Positions 44,663 through 54,207 of a stretch of 64,000 bases of DNA are shown piece after piece. Position numbers and translations under genes: made by a program. The notes under the pieces were generated by a model. The model saw only the letters and a program-made list of their open reading frames with translations, did no database searches and was not told the origin of the DNA. Source of the DNA: DASXQK01 sp963724385 (GTDB lineage: Bacteria; Pseudomonadota; Alphaproteobacteria; Dongiales; Dongiaceae); NCBI GenBank assembly GCA_963724385.1, contig CAVRUJ010000001.1:2356001-2420000 (forward strand), read 5' to 3'. The stretch's first letter is position 1. Each line of letters starts with the position of its first letter.

Positions 44663-44824
44663 GGAACGCCACCGTCTTGGACGGGTTGCTGTTCAGGAAC
44701 ATCACAGGAAATCGCCGACACTTGGAAGCGCCTCGGGCGGAAGCCCGGGTCGCGAGAGCTGGGTGCCGACGTCCGGCTTGGCGGAGGCGATCAAGCGACT
44801 CGACTTGACACGGGAGAATCGCCG

Positions 44825-45034
44825 ATGAGTGCCCTCGCACACCGGCCGCGTATTCCGAGAAGAGGACCGAGCCCGCTGAGTGCCAGGACGCGCAGGCGCC
44901 TCCTGGCGTCACTCTTGCGGCGCGCCGAAGCCGGCGACGTCGTGGCCGCGGCTGAGCTTGTCCGGCTCGGCATGGACCGCGATCGGGCTCGTCGTGCTGA
45001 CCCGGCGCCGGCCGAGGCCGCGGCGACGGGCTGA
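44825..45034 (+). CDS. Small basic hypothetical protein
   Basis: The 69-residue protein has GGGAG 8 bases before ATG 44825. It is Arg/Ala-rich with a central helix (RRRLLASLLRRAEAGDVVAA). A strong terminator follows at 45106. The function is unknown; composition suggests nucleic-acid contact, which is inference. Confidence 0.45.
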   Translation: MSALAHRPRIPRRGPSPLSARTRRRLLASLLRRAEAGDVVAAAELVRLGMDRDRARRADPAPAEAAATG

Positions 45035-45105
45035 ACTGTAGATCGACCGGCTGGATAATGCCCCCGCCGAGGCCCGGGGTTGTTTCCAGCTCCTCCGGGC
45101 TCTTG

Positions 45106-45142
45106 CCCGCCAGCGGTCTCCGCCGTTGGCGGGTCTTTTTTT
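45106..45142 (+). terminator. Rho-independent terminator
   Basis: The stem CCCGCCA ... TGGCGGG (extended by GCGG/CCG) is followed by TCTTTTTTT. It would end plus-strand transcription of the small-protein operon that starts at 43620. Confidence 0.8.
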
Positions 45143-45151
45143 CGGTGGCGA

Positions 45152-45445
45152 TCATCCGCCGGCAGGCCGCGGCCGCCCGCCTGGCGCTGCACCATCGGCC
45201 TCGACGACGACGACCTCGGCTGAAATTCCCGCCATCGGCCGATCCAGCCGGATACACCGGAGCCGGTCATAATTTCCGCGCCGGATCCCACAACAGCATA
45301 TCGCTACGGGCTCGCCGGCGGCCTCCGAGCCGCAATTCGAGCACCGGCTGATAGTTCGGCCGTCATCGGCCCGGCGCGACAGGACGCGGCCAAGGCAACA
45401 CGCGCAGGCGTGATCCTCGACACGCCACAGCGCCGCCCTCGTCAT
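45152..45445 (-). CDS. Cys-rich zinc-binding-type hypothetical protein
   Basis: The 97-residue protein has Cys pairs in HACACCLGRVLSRR, SRCSNCGSE and ICCCGI, suggesting a zinc ribbon or rubredoxin-like knuckle. Its ATG at 45445 overlaps the upstream stop. The C-terminus is Pro/Gly/Ala-rich and may continue past natural limits. It is likely an element-encoded DNA-associated small protein. Confidence 0.45.
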   Translation of the reverse strand: MTRAALWRVEDHACACCLGRVLSRRADDGRTISRCSNCGSEAAGEPVAICCCGIRRGNYDRLRCIRLDRPMAGISAEVVVVEADGAAPGGRPRPAGG

Positions 45446-45998
45446 GGCGTCCCTGCCGCGCCGGCTGGTCCCTGGCCATGGAATGCGAAGAAGACGCGCC
45501 CGCGGGTCTTGCGGAGCGCCACGAACATCAGCTCGGCCAAGTCGGCCGAGTGGTCGATCGACAACGTTTGGACCCCGCCGCCCTCGACCGCATACCGGAG
45601 CGATCGGCGGGCAAGCTGAGCCTTCCGTGGCGCGGTCCCCTTGGCGTTGCGGCCCCTCCGGACCTCCAGCTCGCGGTTATAACAGGAGATGCACCGGCTC
45701 CCGCCGATCAACCGCCGGCCGGTGCCGCGGCCGCACCGCGGGCAGATATGCCGCGAACCATAGAGAACTGAGTAGCTGACTGCCGCTTCGCCGGCGTGGG
45801 CGGCGCCGATCGCGCAACCGCGGCACTTGGCGAATTGTTCGGCCGCCTCGCCGCGGGCGCCGCTGGGCTTCGCGCCAGCGCGCTGGCGCAGGCCGTGGTC
45901 GATAGCCTGGCGCAATAGGGCTGGCAGGTGAAGAATAGGCCGGGCGCGCCGTCGATGGCCGTGTAGGCGACGCCGGCCGCGCGATGCTCGAGCGACAT
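45442..45998 (-). pseudogene. Cys-rich zinc-finger protein with frameshift
   Basis: From ATG 45998 the product reads SLEHRAAGVAYTAIDGAPG, then after a shift near 45,910 LRQAIDHGLRQRAG, CRGCAIGAAHAGE and CPRCGRGTGRRLIGGSRCISC. Two CxxC knuckles (CPRCG, CISC) suggest a zinc finger. It forms a minus-strand pair with the next Cys-rich gene by a four-base overlap. The function is unknown. Confidence 0.55.
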
Positions 45999-46150
45999 CA
46001 ACTTTGATCCAAGTGTTGGCGTTCGCGGGCACATGGAGATGGAACTGTCACGACTGGCGGCGGTGTACCGACGTAGCGGGAATAGGATGGGCGACTAACT
46101 GCTTCGCCAACCTCGCCAGCGGAGACTACTCCCCTCAAAGAAGGGGCGGT

Positions 46151-46279
46151 TTAGTCGGCCGCCGCGAGAATGTCGGCTAATTCGGATTGCCCGTGGCGCA
46201 GGAGTATGGCGATGGCCGCGGGAGTGGCTTCGGCTTGTCCTTCCCCCGGCAATTTCCTATGTAGAGCAGATAGGTTCAC
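46151..46279 (-). CDS. 42-residue ORF
   Basis: GTG 46279 begins VNLSALHRKLPGEGQAEATP and ends HGQSELADILAAAD. It has a sensible amphipathic C-terminal helix; AGAG lies directly before the GTG. It could be the C-terminus of a longer broken gene. The function is unknown. Confidence 0.3.
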   Translation of the reverse strand: MNLSALHRKLPGEGQAEATPAAIAILLRHGQSELADILAAAD

Positions 46280-46355
46280 CTCTAGCGTAACCGCCGGTCC
46301 GGAGGCAGGTCGAAGGACCTGCCCGGCACGTTGCTGTGCGGCAGCGCAAGGATTT

Positions 46356-47028
46356 ATGGGCGACAGGCTTCCAGTTTCTCGAACTAATCTTCTTCGCCGT
46401 CGTGGCCGTGTTCCTGGTCAGGCGCCTGCGCAGCGTGCTCGGCCGGCGGACCGGTAAGGAACAGCGCCGCGATCCCTCCGTCGGCGCGCCTGCCGCAAAC
46501 CAGCCGGTGCCGCCGCACGAGCTGCCGCGCCCGTTGCCGGACCTGGCGGCCAAGCCCGCCATCGGCGGCGAGGCGCCCTCGCCGCTCGCCGCCGGCATCG
46601 CACGGATCCGCCAGGCCGATCCTTCCTTCGAGGAAAGCCAATTCGCCGCCGGCGCCCGGGCGGCCTTCGAGATGATCGTCCACGACTTCGCCGCCGCCGA
46701 CACGGCGACCCTGCGCCACTTGCTCAACGACGAGGTCTTCGCCAATTTCAACGGTGCGATCGAAGGGCGGCGCAAGGCCGGTCACACCCTCTCGACGACC
46801 CTCGTGGGCATCCGCTCCCTCGACATCATCGAGGCCGATCTACAGAACCACAACGCCGTGGTCACGGCGAAGATCGTCTCCGACCAGATCAAGGTCACCC
46901 AGGACGCCCAGGGCAAGACGGTGGAGGGCGATCCCACCGCCGTCGTGGCCATCACCGACATCTGGACCTTCTCCCGCAACACGCGGTCGCGCGACCCGAA
47001 CTGGACACTGGTCGCAACCCGCAGCTAG
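46356..47028 (+). pseudogene. Tim44/TimA-domain membrane protein with frameshift at start
   Basis: ATG 46356 follows AAGGATTT, then one extra base near 46,365 separates M-G-D from GFQFLELIFFAVVAVFLVRR, the transmembrane helix of alphaproteobacterial Tim44-like proteins. The rest (FAAGARAAFEMIVHDFAAAD, LNDEVFANFNGAIEGRR, VVTAKIVSDQIKVTQ) is a complete Tim44 domain ending at 47028. In this phylum the gene is normally single-copy and chromosomal, with a membrane-associated role. A broken copy here would be surprising, so the indel may be an assembly error. Confidence 0.72.
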
Positions 47029-47291
47029 AGCTACACCCGCCTTTGCGTCGGGCAAAGATCGCTGCCTCTCGCGGCGGTGCCCATTAATTGAATGAACCGA
47101 CAGCTCGCGGCCATGTCACCGGCTCGCAGCGCCGGCCAGAGCTTGCCATTCACAGACGGATTGCATCGGAGAGAAATGTCAGAATGCCGCTGTTGCCGCG
47201 TCGGTCCGAGATGAGTGTCAGTTTCGGTTGGGAGCCGACAAGCACACCGGAAATGTACCGCCAAGCGCTCGGGCGGGGGCCGAGGACCTCT

Positions 47292-48029
47292 CTACCAGAC
47301 CGAATATCGCAGGATACAGTAAAGCGTACGAAGCGCGTCCCAGAAGCCAATCTTCTTGCCCTCCGCATAGGTACGGCCGTGATAGCTGATGCCGACCTCG
47401 AAGATGCGTAACCGGGGACGAAGCCGAGCTAGCTTGGCGGTCACCTCTGGCTCGAAGCCGAACCGTTCTTCGCGCAGATCGATGCGACCGAGCACGCTTC
47501 TGCGAAAGACCTTGAAGCCGGTTTCCATGTCGGTCAAATTCAAGTCCGTGAACATGTTAGAGAGCAAAGTAAGCCAGCGGTTGGCAACACTGTGCCAGAA
47601 GTACAACACCCGGGCCTCCTCGCTGCCACGAAAGCGCGAACCATAGACGACATCGGCCGTGTCTCGAACGATAGGGCCGAGAAGTCTCCGATAATCCCCC
47701 GGATCGTATTCAAGATCCGCATCCTGGATCAGCAGAATTTCACCGCGGGCAGCCGCAATCCCCTGACGCAGCGCCGCGCCCTTTCCACGATTGGATTGCT
47801 GACGAAGCAGTTGCAGGCAGTCGACTTGCTTAGCGATGTGATCGACGATCTCGGGCGAGGCGTCGGTTGAGCCGTCGTCGACCACGATGACCTCCAGGTC
47901 CATGCCGAGTCTATCGGCCGCCAGCACGCGCGCGAGCTGAATCTCGATGGTTGGCGCTTCGTTGAAGCAGGGGACGACGACAGAAAGAAGGCCCGCCGCG
48001 CCCGATTTGTTCTCATCCCCGTCAGTCAT
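47292..48029 (-). CDS. Family 2 glycosyltransferase (DPM1/DpgS-like)
   Basis: From ATG 48029 (GAGGAA upstream) the 245-residue protein carries GT2 motifs: LSVVVPCFNEAPTIE, VIVVDDGSTD, LLIQDADLEYDP (DxD-type) and FGFEPEVTAKLARL. It lacks C-terminal membrane helices. It resembles dolichol/undecaprenyl-phosphate sugar transferases that load a sugar on a lipid carrier, to be used by polytopic GT-C enzymes such as the membrane protein at 48633-49967. Confidence 0.85.
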   Translation of the reverse strand: MTDGDENKSGAAGLLSVVVPCFNEAPTIEIQLARVLAADRLGMDLEVIVVDDGSTDASPEIVDHIAKQVDCLQLLRQQSNRGKGAALRQGIAAARGEILLIQDADLEYDPGDYRRLLGPIVRDTADVVYGSRFRGSEEARVLYFWHSVANRWLTLLSNMFTDLNLTDMETGFKVFRRSVLGRIDLREERFGFEPEVTAKLARLRPRLRIFEVGISYHGRTYAEGKKIGFWDALRTLYCILRYSVW

Positions 48030-48235
48030 CTGCGGCTGTTCCTCATGTGCCAAGAAGCGCCAGCGCCGCACTATGCGTGTGCCAGGCCTTGCGGCAATCT
48101 ATCCGGCGCTTCGGGAAATCACACCGGTCTCTTGGGTGGTCATGGCGAATCCTCATAAAGGCCGGTGAGGCGGTCAGGCGATAGGGCTGTTGCAGGCTCG
48201 GTAAAGGCTATTGGGCGCTGCGTAGGGTGCCAAGA

Positions 48236-48655
48236 ATGATTGGGCTTCGTCGCTTCGGTGCAGTGATGTTATTGGCAGTTGTGGCTGCTGGTGCCCTTCA
48301 TGTCCATCTGCGGCGTTACACAGGCCCCTTGGCCATTCAGCGTTATTTCACCCAGTCGTTGCCGCGCGAACTGGCCGAGTTCTGGCGTCCCGGAGCCGGC
48401 GAATGGGTTTTGGCGAAGCCGGTACAGCAGGCACTGCTCATGCTGCGCAGCCATGGGGCTAAGAGTTTCCGCATGTCGCCCGGATTCAAGGCCGATCTCG
48501 AGCATCCGCAACGCCTGATGGAGGGTGGCTGGCCAATGCGCTTGGAAGCCGAGGCGGCATGGTATGTCGCCTTCGCCAGCGAGCAGGTGCCGGCTGGCTG
48601 CAGCCTAGTCGAGAAGCGGGAGGACGCGCTGCTTGCTCGCTGTCCTCAGCCTTAG
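48236..48655 (+). CDS. Hypothetical membrane-anchored protein
   Basis: The ~139-residue protein has one N-terminal helix (FGAVMLLAVVAAGALHVHL) and a soluble remainder with SLPRELAEFWRPGAGEW and a late Cys pair. Start ATG 48236 or GTG 48227. It overlaps the start of the polytopic protein downstream by about 20 bases and is probably co-expressed with it. Confidence 0.5.
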   Translation: MIGLRRFGAVMLLAVVAAGALHVHLRRYTGPLAIQRYFTQSLPRELAEFWRPGAGEWVLAKPVQQALLMLRSHGAKSFRMSPGFKADLEHPQRLMEGGWPMRLEAEAAWYVAFASEQVPAGCSLVEKREDALLARCPQP

Positions 48656-49967
48656 CTGGTTCTTCATAGCGGGGCTGGGTGCCCTGCCGGTGCTTGCTTT
48701 GGCACGGCGCGGAAGCTCGCCTGAGCCCGCCGATCTGCGCCTGTTGGCCGTGATCTGGTCCTACGGCCTTTGCCTCGACTATCTCCTGCTGCTATTGCTG
48801 CGCTCGCTTGTCGCGATCCTCATCGTCGGCTCCCTTCTCGCTCTGGCGGGAGGAGCTTCGGCCCTTTGGCTTTGGCGTAGGCGATTGCTCCGGCCGCGCT
48901 ATCCGCGTTGCTGGATCGCCGGGCTCGTGCTGCTGGTTGCCGCCGTCCTGGTCATCGTGATCGATCCGCTCGACGACTGGGATGCACGCTCCATCTGGTT
49001 CTTCCATGCCAAGGCGATCTTCTTTGCGGGCGGGCTCTGGCGAGATACGGGACTTCTCATCCATGCGGACTATCCGCTCTTGCTGCCGGGGCTGGCCGCC
49101 CAGGTCAGTGAAGTGGTCGGCTTCTGGAACGAGTACCTGCCCAAGTTCGCCCTAGTCCTGCTGCTGCCGGTGCCGATCTTGGCGGTGCTCGGGCTTGCCG
49201 AAACGCCGGGAGCCATGGCGCTCGCGGCGGTTGGCTTTCTGGCTGTCGGCGAGAGGTACCTAGGCAACGGCTCGATGGATGCGTATCTCGCTCTCTATGC
49301 CGCGGCAGGAGCCCTCTATCTTGCCGACTGGCTGGAAGGCGGCAGCGTGGTCGCCTTGCTGGCGGCGGCGGGCGCGCTTGGGGTGGTCGGGGGCCTTAAA
49401 CAGGAGGCGGAAGTCGTCTATCTCGCGCTCGCGTTGTCGGCGACTATTCTGCTGGCCTCCCGGCGTATTGCCTTGCCGCGCACGCCCAGGTGGACGATCC
49501 CGCTGGCTCTCCTGCCATTCGGAGGGTTTTTGCTCTGGCAACTCCTGCTGCACCTCTGGTCTCTCCAGGAAGCAGGCTTCTCATTCGCCAGTGCCTGGCG
49601 CCGGATCACCGATCCTCATCAGTTCTGGCGGATTCTCCACAGCGTGATGTTCGACACGCAGGTCCGGATCATGCTGCTTTTGTTGATCCTGGTCTCGGCA
49701 GGGCTTCGCGCCCAGGGCAGGTGGTTTCCGAGGTCGAGCATGCCGGCGCTGCTAGCAGGCCTGCTCTATATTGCGGGGTTCTGTGCCATCTTCGCCATGA
49801 CCGACGCCGATCTTCGTTGGCACCTGGCCACAGCGGCGGACCGAGTGGTGAGGAGTGGTGCCTTACTGCTACTGATCGCAGCCGTAGTAGCGCTCCGTAG
49901 TCAGGAGCGCGCGCTCCTTCTGGTGCACACTCCAGGCAAGCTGCCCCCGGAACCCGGTCCGCCCTGA
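48633..49967 (+). CDS. Polytopic membrane protein, GT-C glycosyltransferase-like
   Basis: The ~444-residue protein has at least ten hydrophobic helices. After the second pair comes IDPLDDWDARSIWFFHAKAIFF; the acidic DDWDAR loop between early helices resembles the catalytic loop of GT-C transferases. The start codon is probably TTG 48633, overlapping the upstream gene. With the GT2 enzyme 0.6 kb away it would transfer a lipid-carried sugar to an envelope acceptor. The assignment to GT-C is by pattern. Confidence 0.6.
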   Translation: MLAVLSLSWFFIAGLGALPVLALARRGSSPEPADLRLLAVIWSYGLCLDYLLLLLLRSLVAILIVGSLLALAGGASALWLWRRRLLRPRYPRCWIAGLVLLVAAVLVIVIDPLDDWDARSIWFFHAKAIFFAGGLWRDTGLLIHADYPLLLPGLAAQVSEVVGFWNEYLPKFALVLLLPVPILAVLGLAETPGAMALAAVGFLAVGERYLGNGSMDAYLALYAAAGALYLADWLEGGSVVALLAAAGALGVVGGLKQEAEVVYLALALSATILLASRRIALPRTPRWTIPLALLPFGGFLLWQLLLHLWSLQEAGFSFASAWRRITDPHQFWRILHSVMFDTQVRIMLLLLILVSAGLRAQGRWFPRSSMPALLAGLLYIAGFCAIFAMTDADLRWHLATAADRVVRSGALLLLIAAVVALRSQERALLLVHTPGKLPPEPGPP

Positions 49968-50279
49968 ATGTTGGCTTTGCGAACGGATCGCAGTCCGCAT
50001 CTCTATCCGACTGCTCCAATCCGTGCTCATTGGTTCATGTCCGAGTCGGGTCAACAACGCCGGCCGTGCCAACGCGCCTTCGGAGTCCGCTGTTCATCGA
50101 ACAGCGGGCATCCGGGGCGGCGGTATCGATTCGCTCACCATGCAAATATCAAATAATTTCAGCACCAAAGCTGGGCCACTGAAAGGACAGGGCTTTCTTG
50201 TTGCAGAAACAGGCCTCCCTCGAGGGTCCATTTGCCAACCCCATGACGATGGCCGCGAGCGGCATCGTCGGCGCTCACG
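49968..50279. other. Non-coding stretch before duplicated gene
   Basis: No gene is supported. The last ~25 bases begin the long direct repeat shared with 33,700. Confidence 0.35.
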
Positions 50280-50696
50280 TCATGGCGGCAGGACGCGAAC
50301 GTAACTCTGTGGTGCGTGCGTAACTGACCCGCCGCCAGGTTTCTTGAAGGACGTCGCCTCGCATGAAACCCGCTCGATTTGCGTTATAATGAAGGTGTTT
50401 TCCTGTGGCAGATGCGGCCGCCGCTTGACGTCCTTCCATTCCTGTCGCCAAGACTCCGGTTTGACGGCAGCATTCTCGTAATGCGCTGGCTCGAATGGAA
50501 GAATTTGATTGATCGTGGCTTTGTACTCAACCTGTTTGCCGGCGACATGGATGAACCCAAGCAACGGAAAAGAGAAGTACTTCTTCGCGATCTTGAACCC
50601 CACCGTCCAATACAGCTCCTTGTGATCAGCGAGATGCTTTATCGCATCGGCGATGTCCCCCACGCGCGGGTTCGAGCCGAACAGGATGGCATCCAT
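50280..50696 (-). CDS. Duplicated hypothetical protein, copy B
   Basis: The 138-residue paralogue of the protein at 33724-34131: MDAILFGSNPRVGDIADAIK, YWTVGFKIAKKYFSFPLLGF, ending SYVRVLPP. Both copies keep an intact frame, in contrast to the many broken genes around them. GGGAGATGCC precedes the ATG. The function is unknown. Confidence 0.6.
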   Translation of the reverse strand: MDAILFGSNPRVGDIADAIKHLADHKELYWTVGFKIAKKYFSFPLLGFIHVAGKQVEYKATINQILPFEPAHYENAAVKPESWRQEWKDVKRRPHLPQENTFIITQIERVSCEATSFKKPGGGSVTHAPQSYVRVLPP

Positions 50697-51087
50697 GGCA
50701 TCTCCCTTGACAGCTATCGCGCCGAGAAATATCTGCCCAATTTTCGCCGAGAACCTGGACGAGACTGCTACATAATTCCGCCCAATTCCACCCCGCCCTA
50801 CAGGGCCAGCGTCGCCGGCGGCGAGGATTGCCCGTTCCGGCCTGACCCGCGCTTCCTGCGCCTTCTGATGGCCTCGATATCCGCGGTGGGTGCCGTCGCT
50901 GGCTGGTATCGGGCGGAGTGCCGAATTTCACTCGGTGAATTTCGACCGGCAAGCTGACATTGTAGGTGGGCGGCTCGGTCCGGAATTCACGCCGGCCATG
51001 GTAACACGCACAATGCTGTCTGACTCCAACCCATCCCGCCTGATGGCGCCCCCGCCGAATCGATTCCTGATGCGAGTTTGTGCCCGC
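50697..51087. other. Repeat-containing intergenic region
   Basis: It contains the upstream half of the long direct repeat (to about 50855), then copy 2 of the short repeat (50872-50937). No gene is supported. Confidence 0.4.
50872..50937 (+). repeat. Dispersed short repeat, copy 2
   Basis: CTCGATATCCGCGGTGGG ... GGGCGGAGTGCCGAATTTCA. One frame reads LDIRGGCRRWLVSGGVPNF, then T-R-stop. Confidence 0.55.
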
Positions 51088-51965
51088 CTACCTAAACACG
51101 ACTTTGCGATATAGATGCCAAGTGGCATGCCCGAGCACAGGCATGACGATGGTGAGGCCAAGCAACAAGGGTATCGACCCAATTACCAGGCCTCCCGCGA
51201 TAATGAGACCCCAGACGGCCATTGTGCCAGGGTTCGCGCGCACGGCGCGGACCGATGTCGAAACCGCCGCGACGAGTCCCACGTCGCGGTCAAGCAGCAT
51301 TGGAAACGAGACGACGCTAATCGCCAGTACAAGGCAGGCGAAGAGGAAGCCAACGCCGACGCCAACAATGATCAGGACCCAGCCCGCACCTGTGGTGAAT
51401 ACGTCACCGACGAATGAAGTGATCGAGGATGGCGGCTTGGGTCCGAGCGTGACCGCGTAGATCGCATAGGCCGTGACTAGCCAGAGTAAGAAAATTGCCA
51501 GCAGCACTAATCCCAGCGCCACAATCGCGCCAAGTGCAGGCGAGCGCAAAATGCTGAAGCCGTCCGCCCAGGTGACGGCGGCGCCCTGCTCGCGTCGACG
51601 GCTCATCTCGTACAGGCCTAGCGCCGCGACAGGTCCGACGAGCGCGAAACCAGTTGCCAATGGGAATACCAGCGGCAACAGGTCATTGCCCACGGCCAGT
51701 CGCGCCAGGATGAGACCTGCAACCGGGTAGATGATGCAGAGGAATATTACGTCGGTCCGATAGGCTCCGAAGTCCTGGAGACCCTTGGCCAGGAATGTTC
51801 CTTGAGATCAGCCACCTCGATGCGCCGGACCACCGGAGATGCCAGGTCCCCAGCCAGTGGGGCGCCCGGGATGGAGTGGGCAGCCGATCCAACGGCCAGC
51901 TTCGTGCCTTTGAGCAGATCCCATCCCCACTCGACGGGATTTCTGATGTGACTTTCGTTGGCCAT
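51088..51965 (-). pseudogene. DUF2189 family membrane protein, one frameshift
   Basis: The N-terminus (MANESHIRNPVEWGWDLLKG, RRIEVADLKE) and the membrane part (LPLVFPLATGFALVGPVAAL, GLYEMSRRREQG) are in different frames. They join near 51,795 if one base is added, giving ~292 residues with about six helices, the usual DUF2189 size. It is an inner-membrane protein of unknown function, common in Proteobacteria. Normally chromosomal. Confidence 0.7.
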
Positions 51966-52575
51966 GTTGGCACCTCCCGAACCAGTGGTTCGAGGGCCGC
52001 GGGCCAGTCGTGGCTAGACGCCAATTGAGTTGCTGGTCACGAGGGAGCCGCGACCCGCTAGGTAAATAACTATACTCCGATTTCGAGGGTCACGTCCCGT
52101 CGCACATAAGTACTGGTGCCGTGGTCCGTTTATGGCGTGAGAGATGGCTAGAAGCATGCAGGATGGTGTCCGATCCGGTGCGCGAGCAGTGGCCGGCGTA
52201 ATAGCCAGGCAGGGCAGGCAGCCCGGCTCCCAGAGCTGGCAGGCTAGTGCCTACGGTCGCTCGCGCGCGTGGGCAATTTTCCTATGACCTTCCCCACCGA
52301 GCCGGGCGCCGGCGGCTTGACCCGCTGATGCTTGAATGTATCGTTGAGCCGCTACCCCGGGGTGACCAGCGCAGGATGTCCGCGGGCCTGTTGAGAGCCG
52401 AGGTCGCTGCAAGACGGCGAGAGCGGCAAAAAAGATCCCCGTCAACCTGCGGGCGGCCTCCCGAATTCTCCTTTGATCGCCGCGGCAGGCACAATGCGGC
52501 AGCCAGGAATTGCTCCTGCTCCTGGCCGTCGCGTTGATCCCGCCCTCGATGGCGCGCCCGTAGGAAGAGCGCAGA
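51966..52575. other. Non-coding or degraded stretch
   Basis: I see no supported gene. Both strands have long open frames of skewed Arg/Pro/Ala composition, as expected for random high-GC DNA. Confidence 0.35.
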
Positions 52576-52791
52576 GTGGTGTTGACCGCCCCGACTCTGG
52601 TACGTAGGCCGGCCGCTCCGGTCGCGCTGTGGGAAGCGCTGGCGGCCTCGCTCGCCGGCCAGGGTGCCGCGCTCCGGTGGTTCGCCGGGCGGAGTGCCGA
52701 TTTCTGGCGGATGGATGCCTGGACCCGGATGTCAGCCTCGGCCATCACGCCACGCGCCGCCGGCTTGCTGCGTTCCCGCCGGTGGGCGTAA
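52576..52791 (+). CDS. Small hypothetical protein sharing a repeated segment
   Basis: The 71-residue frame includes ALWEALAASLAGQGAALRWF and SADFWRMDAWTRMSASA. The 27 bases at 52662-52688 recur inverted and exact at 55660-55686, where the same peptide GAALRWFAGR is encoded. It may be a fragment of a duplicated gene. The start is uncertain. Confidence 0.35.
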   Translation: MVLTAPTLVRRPAAPVALWEALAASLAGQGAALRWFAGRSADFWRMDAWTRMSASAITPRAAGLLRSRRWA

Positions 52792-52846
52792 AGTGTTATT
52801 GGCTGCGCCGGTGTCATTCCCGGCGATGCCTTCCGAAACCCACTAA

Positions 52847-52873
52847 GCCCCGCCTCCGCGGGGCGTTTCTTTG
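52847..52873 (+). terminator. Rho-independent terminator (module copy 1)
   Basis: The stem GCCCCGC/GCGGGGC has a 4-base loop and is followed by GTTTCTTT. It is preceded by GGCGATGCCTTCCGAAAC, which recurs before the second terminator. Confidence 0.75.
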
Positions 52874-52902
52874 GGTAACGTCTTGGCTGGTCAAGGCTGC
52901 TA

Positions 52903-53534
52903 TTATGGCACGCGTGCAGTAAGCAACTTCACTAGGTCAGGCACGACGTAACGGCTTTCGACAAGTATTAGCCCCGACTTGGGAACATGTGCTTCGGTTT
53001 GGCGGTCGAAGCCCGCGCCATAGGCCCAGGCAACCCAAGGTTCCCAAATCTGCGCTACAACCCGCCGCAGGGTTCCTCGCGGTTGCACAACTCGAGCAGC
53101 CGAATAACGCCCCCTGGCTTCACAACGCGGGAAAGCTCCCGAAGCGCGGGCACCTGTAGGTCATCGGGCAGGACGCAGAACAGGAAGGTCGCGACCGCCG
53201 CGTCGAAAGTTGAATCCTCAAAGTCGAGCTTGGTCACATCCATCTCTTTCAACTCGATCGACGCTGCCGACCAACTTTGCCTTCGCTTGGCTCGTTCCAG
53301 CATCGCCGGGCTCAAGTCGATACCGACGACCTGGGCGCCCGGCGGATAGAAAGGGAAATTGCGGCCCGTACCCACTCCGGCATCCAGTAGCCGACCGGAA
53401 AGCCCTTCAAAGAGCAACGGCCGCAATGCACGATATCGTCGGCGCTCGAATGGCAAATCGAGAAGATCGTAGAACGGTGCAATCCGCTGGTATCGGGCCA
53501 GGAGCTTCGTGAGCTCGGCATCGCCCTTGGTCAC
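52903..53534 (-). pseudogene. Class I SAM-dependent methyltransferase, one frameshift
   Basis: The N-terminal part has YQRIAPFYDLLDLPFERRRY, motif I LLDAGVGTGRNFPFY, VVGIDLSPAMLERAKRR and FLFCVLPDDLQVPALREL. A one-base loss near 53,085 separates it from PRGTLRRVVAQIWEPWVAWAY and a C-terminus ending LTARVP at 52903; joined length is ~210 residues, normal for this UbiE/phospholipid-methyltransferase-like family. The substrate is unknown. Confidence 0.72.
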
Positions 53535-53571
53535 AGCCGTTCCCTGCAGTCCAGAAAGGGCTCATGAGCGG

Positions 53572-53811
53572 TCACTGGCTCTGATTCATGTGCACGTGGA
53601 TCGCCGGGACAACCCCTGGCCGCTTCTGCCAGTCGTGCGGATCAATGAGCGCTACCATCCCGACTGCCGGCTGTCCCCTGTACTGAAAATGCACCAATGC
53701 CGAGGTACGGGCTCCGGAGGCACAGGAATTTTGCCCAAATCCTCCATCGGCGCCCCGCGTATCGGCGGAACGAACACGTGCATAATGTAATGCATCGGCA
53801 GTTGCTGCCAC
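53572..53811 (-). CDS. Uncertain small ORF
   Basis: The 79-residue frame ends PAVGMVALIDPHDWQKRP and HVHMNQSQ. Composition is protein-like near its end, but no ribosome site or family is recognisable. A neighbouring frame is also open. Confidence 0.25.
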   Translation of the reverse strand: MAATADALHYARVRSADTRGADGGFGQNSCASGARTSALVHFQYRGQPAVGMVALIDPHDWQKRPGVVPAIHVHMNQSQ

Positions 53812-53886
53812 CCCAATAGCTACCGAGCATAGTAGCGTGAGCGCGTCGGCCGCGCCGGCGTCAGTCGCGGCGATGCCTTCCGAAAC

Positions 53887-54207
53887 TCACTGGCCCCGCT
53901 CGCCCCCTCTCCGCGGGGCCTTCTTTGGCAGGGCTGACGTTGCCGCCTTGCCGGTGATCCTGAGGACCGCGGTCGGCATGGTCGACGGTCCCTTTGGCGC
54001 AGCCTTGCGCTCACGCCGCGGCGGGACTGCGTCCCTTCTTGTCAAGTCTTCCTCCGCCCACGCTCGGCAATTTCGGACGATTTCGTCCGCTCCGATGCGT
54101 ATGTCGTCGGGGCCTTCAATCCAAATCACGTAAGCGCGAAACTTGAGCAAGACACAGGCGCTGGCCATGGCGGCTTCGGCAGTCCGGAAGGGTTCAGAGA
54201 TATGCAC
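53887..54207 (-). CDS. Small hypothetical protein
   Basis: The 106-residue frame contains ACVLLKFRAYVIWIEGPDDI and IVRNCRAWAEEDL, a plausible short alpha/beta unit, then a Pro/Lys/Arg-rich tail that overlaps the terminator at 53892 and may lie beyond the real end. The function is unknown. Confidence 0.4.
   Translation of the reverse strand: MHISEPFRTAEAAMASACVLLKFRAYVIWIEGPDDIRIGADEIVRNCRAWAEEDLTRRDAVPPRRERKAAPKGPSTMPTAVLRITGKAATSALPKKAPRRGGERGQ
53892..53926 (+). terminator. Rho-independent terminator (module copy 2)
   Basis: The stem GGCCCCGC/GCGGGGCC has a 13-base loop and is followed by TTCTTT. The sequence CGGCGATGCCTTCCGAAAC just upstream matches copy 1 at 52.8 kb. Confidence 0.7.
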
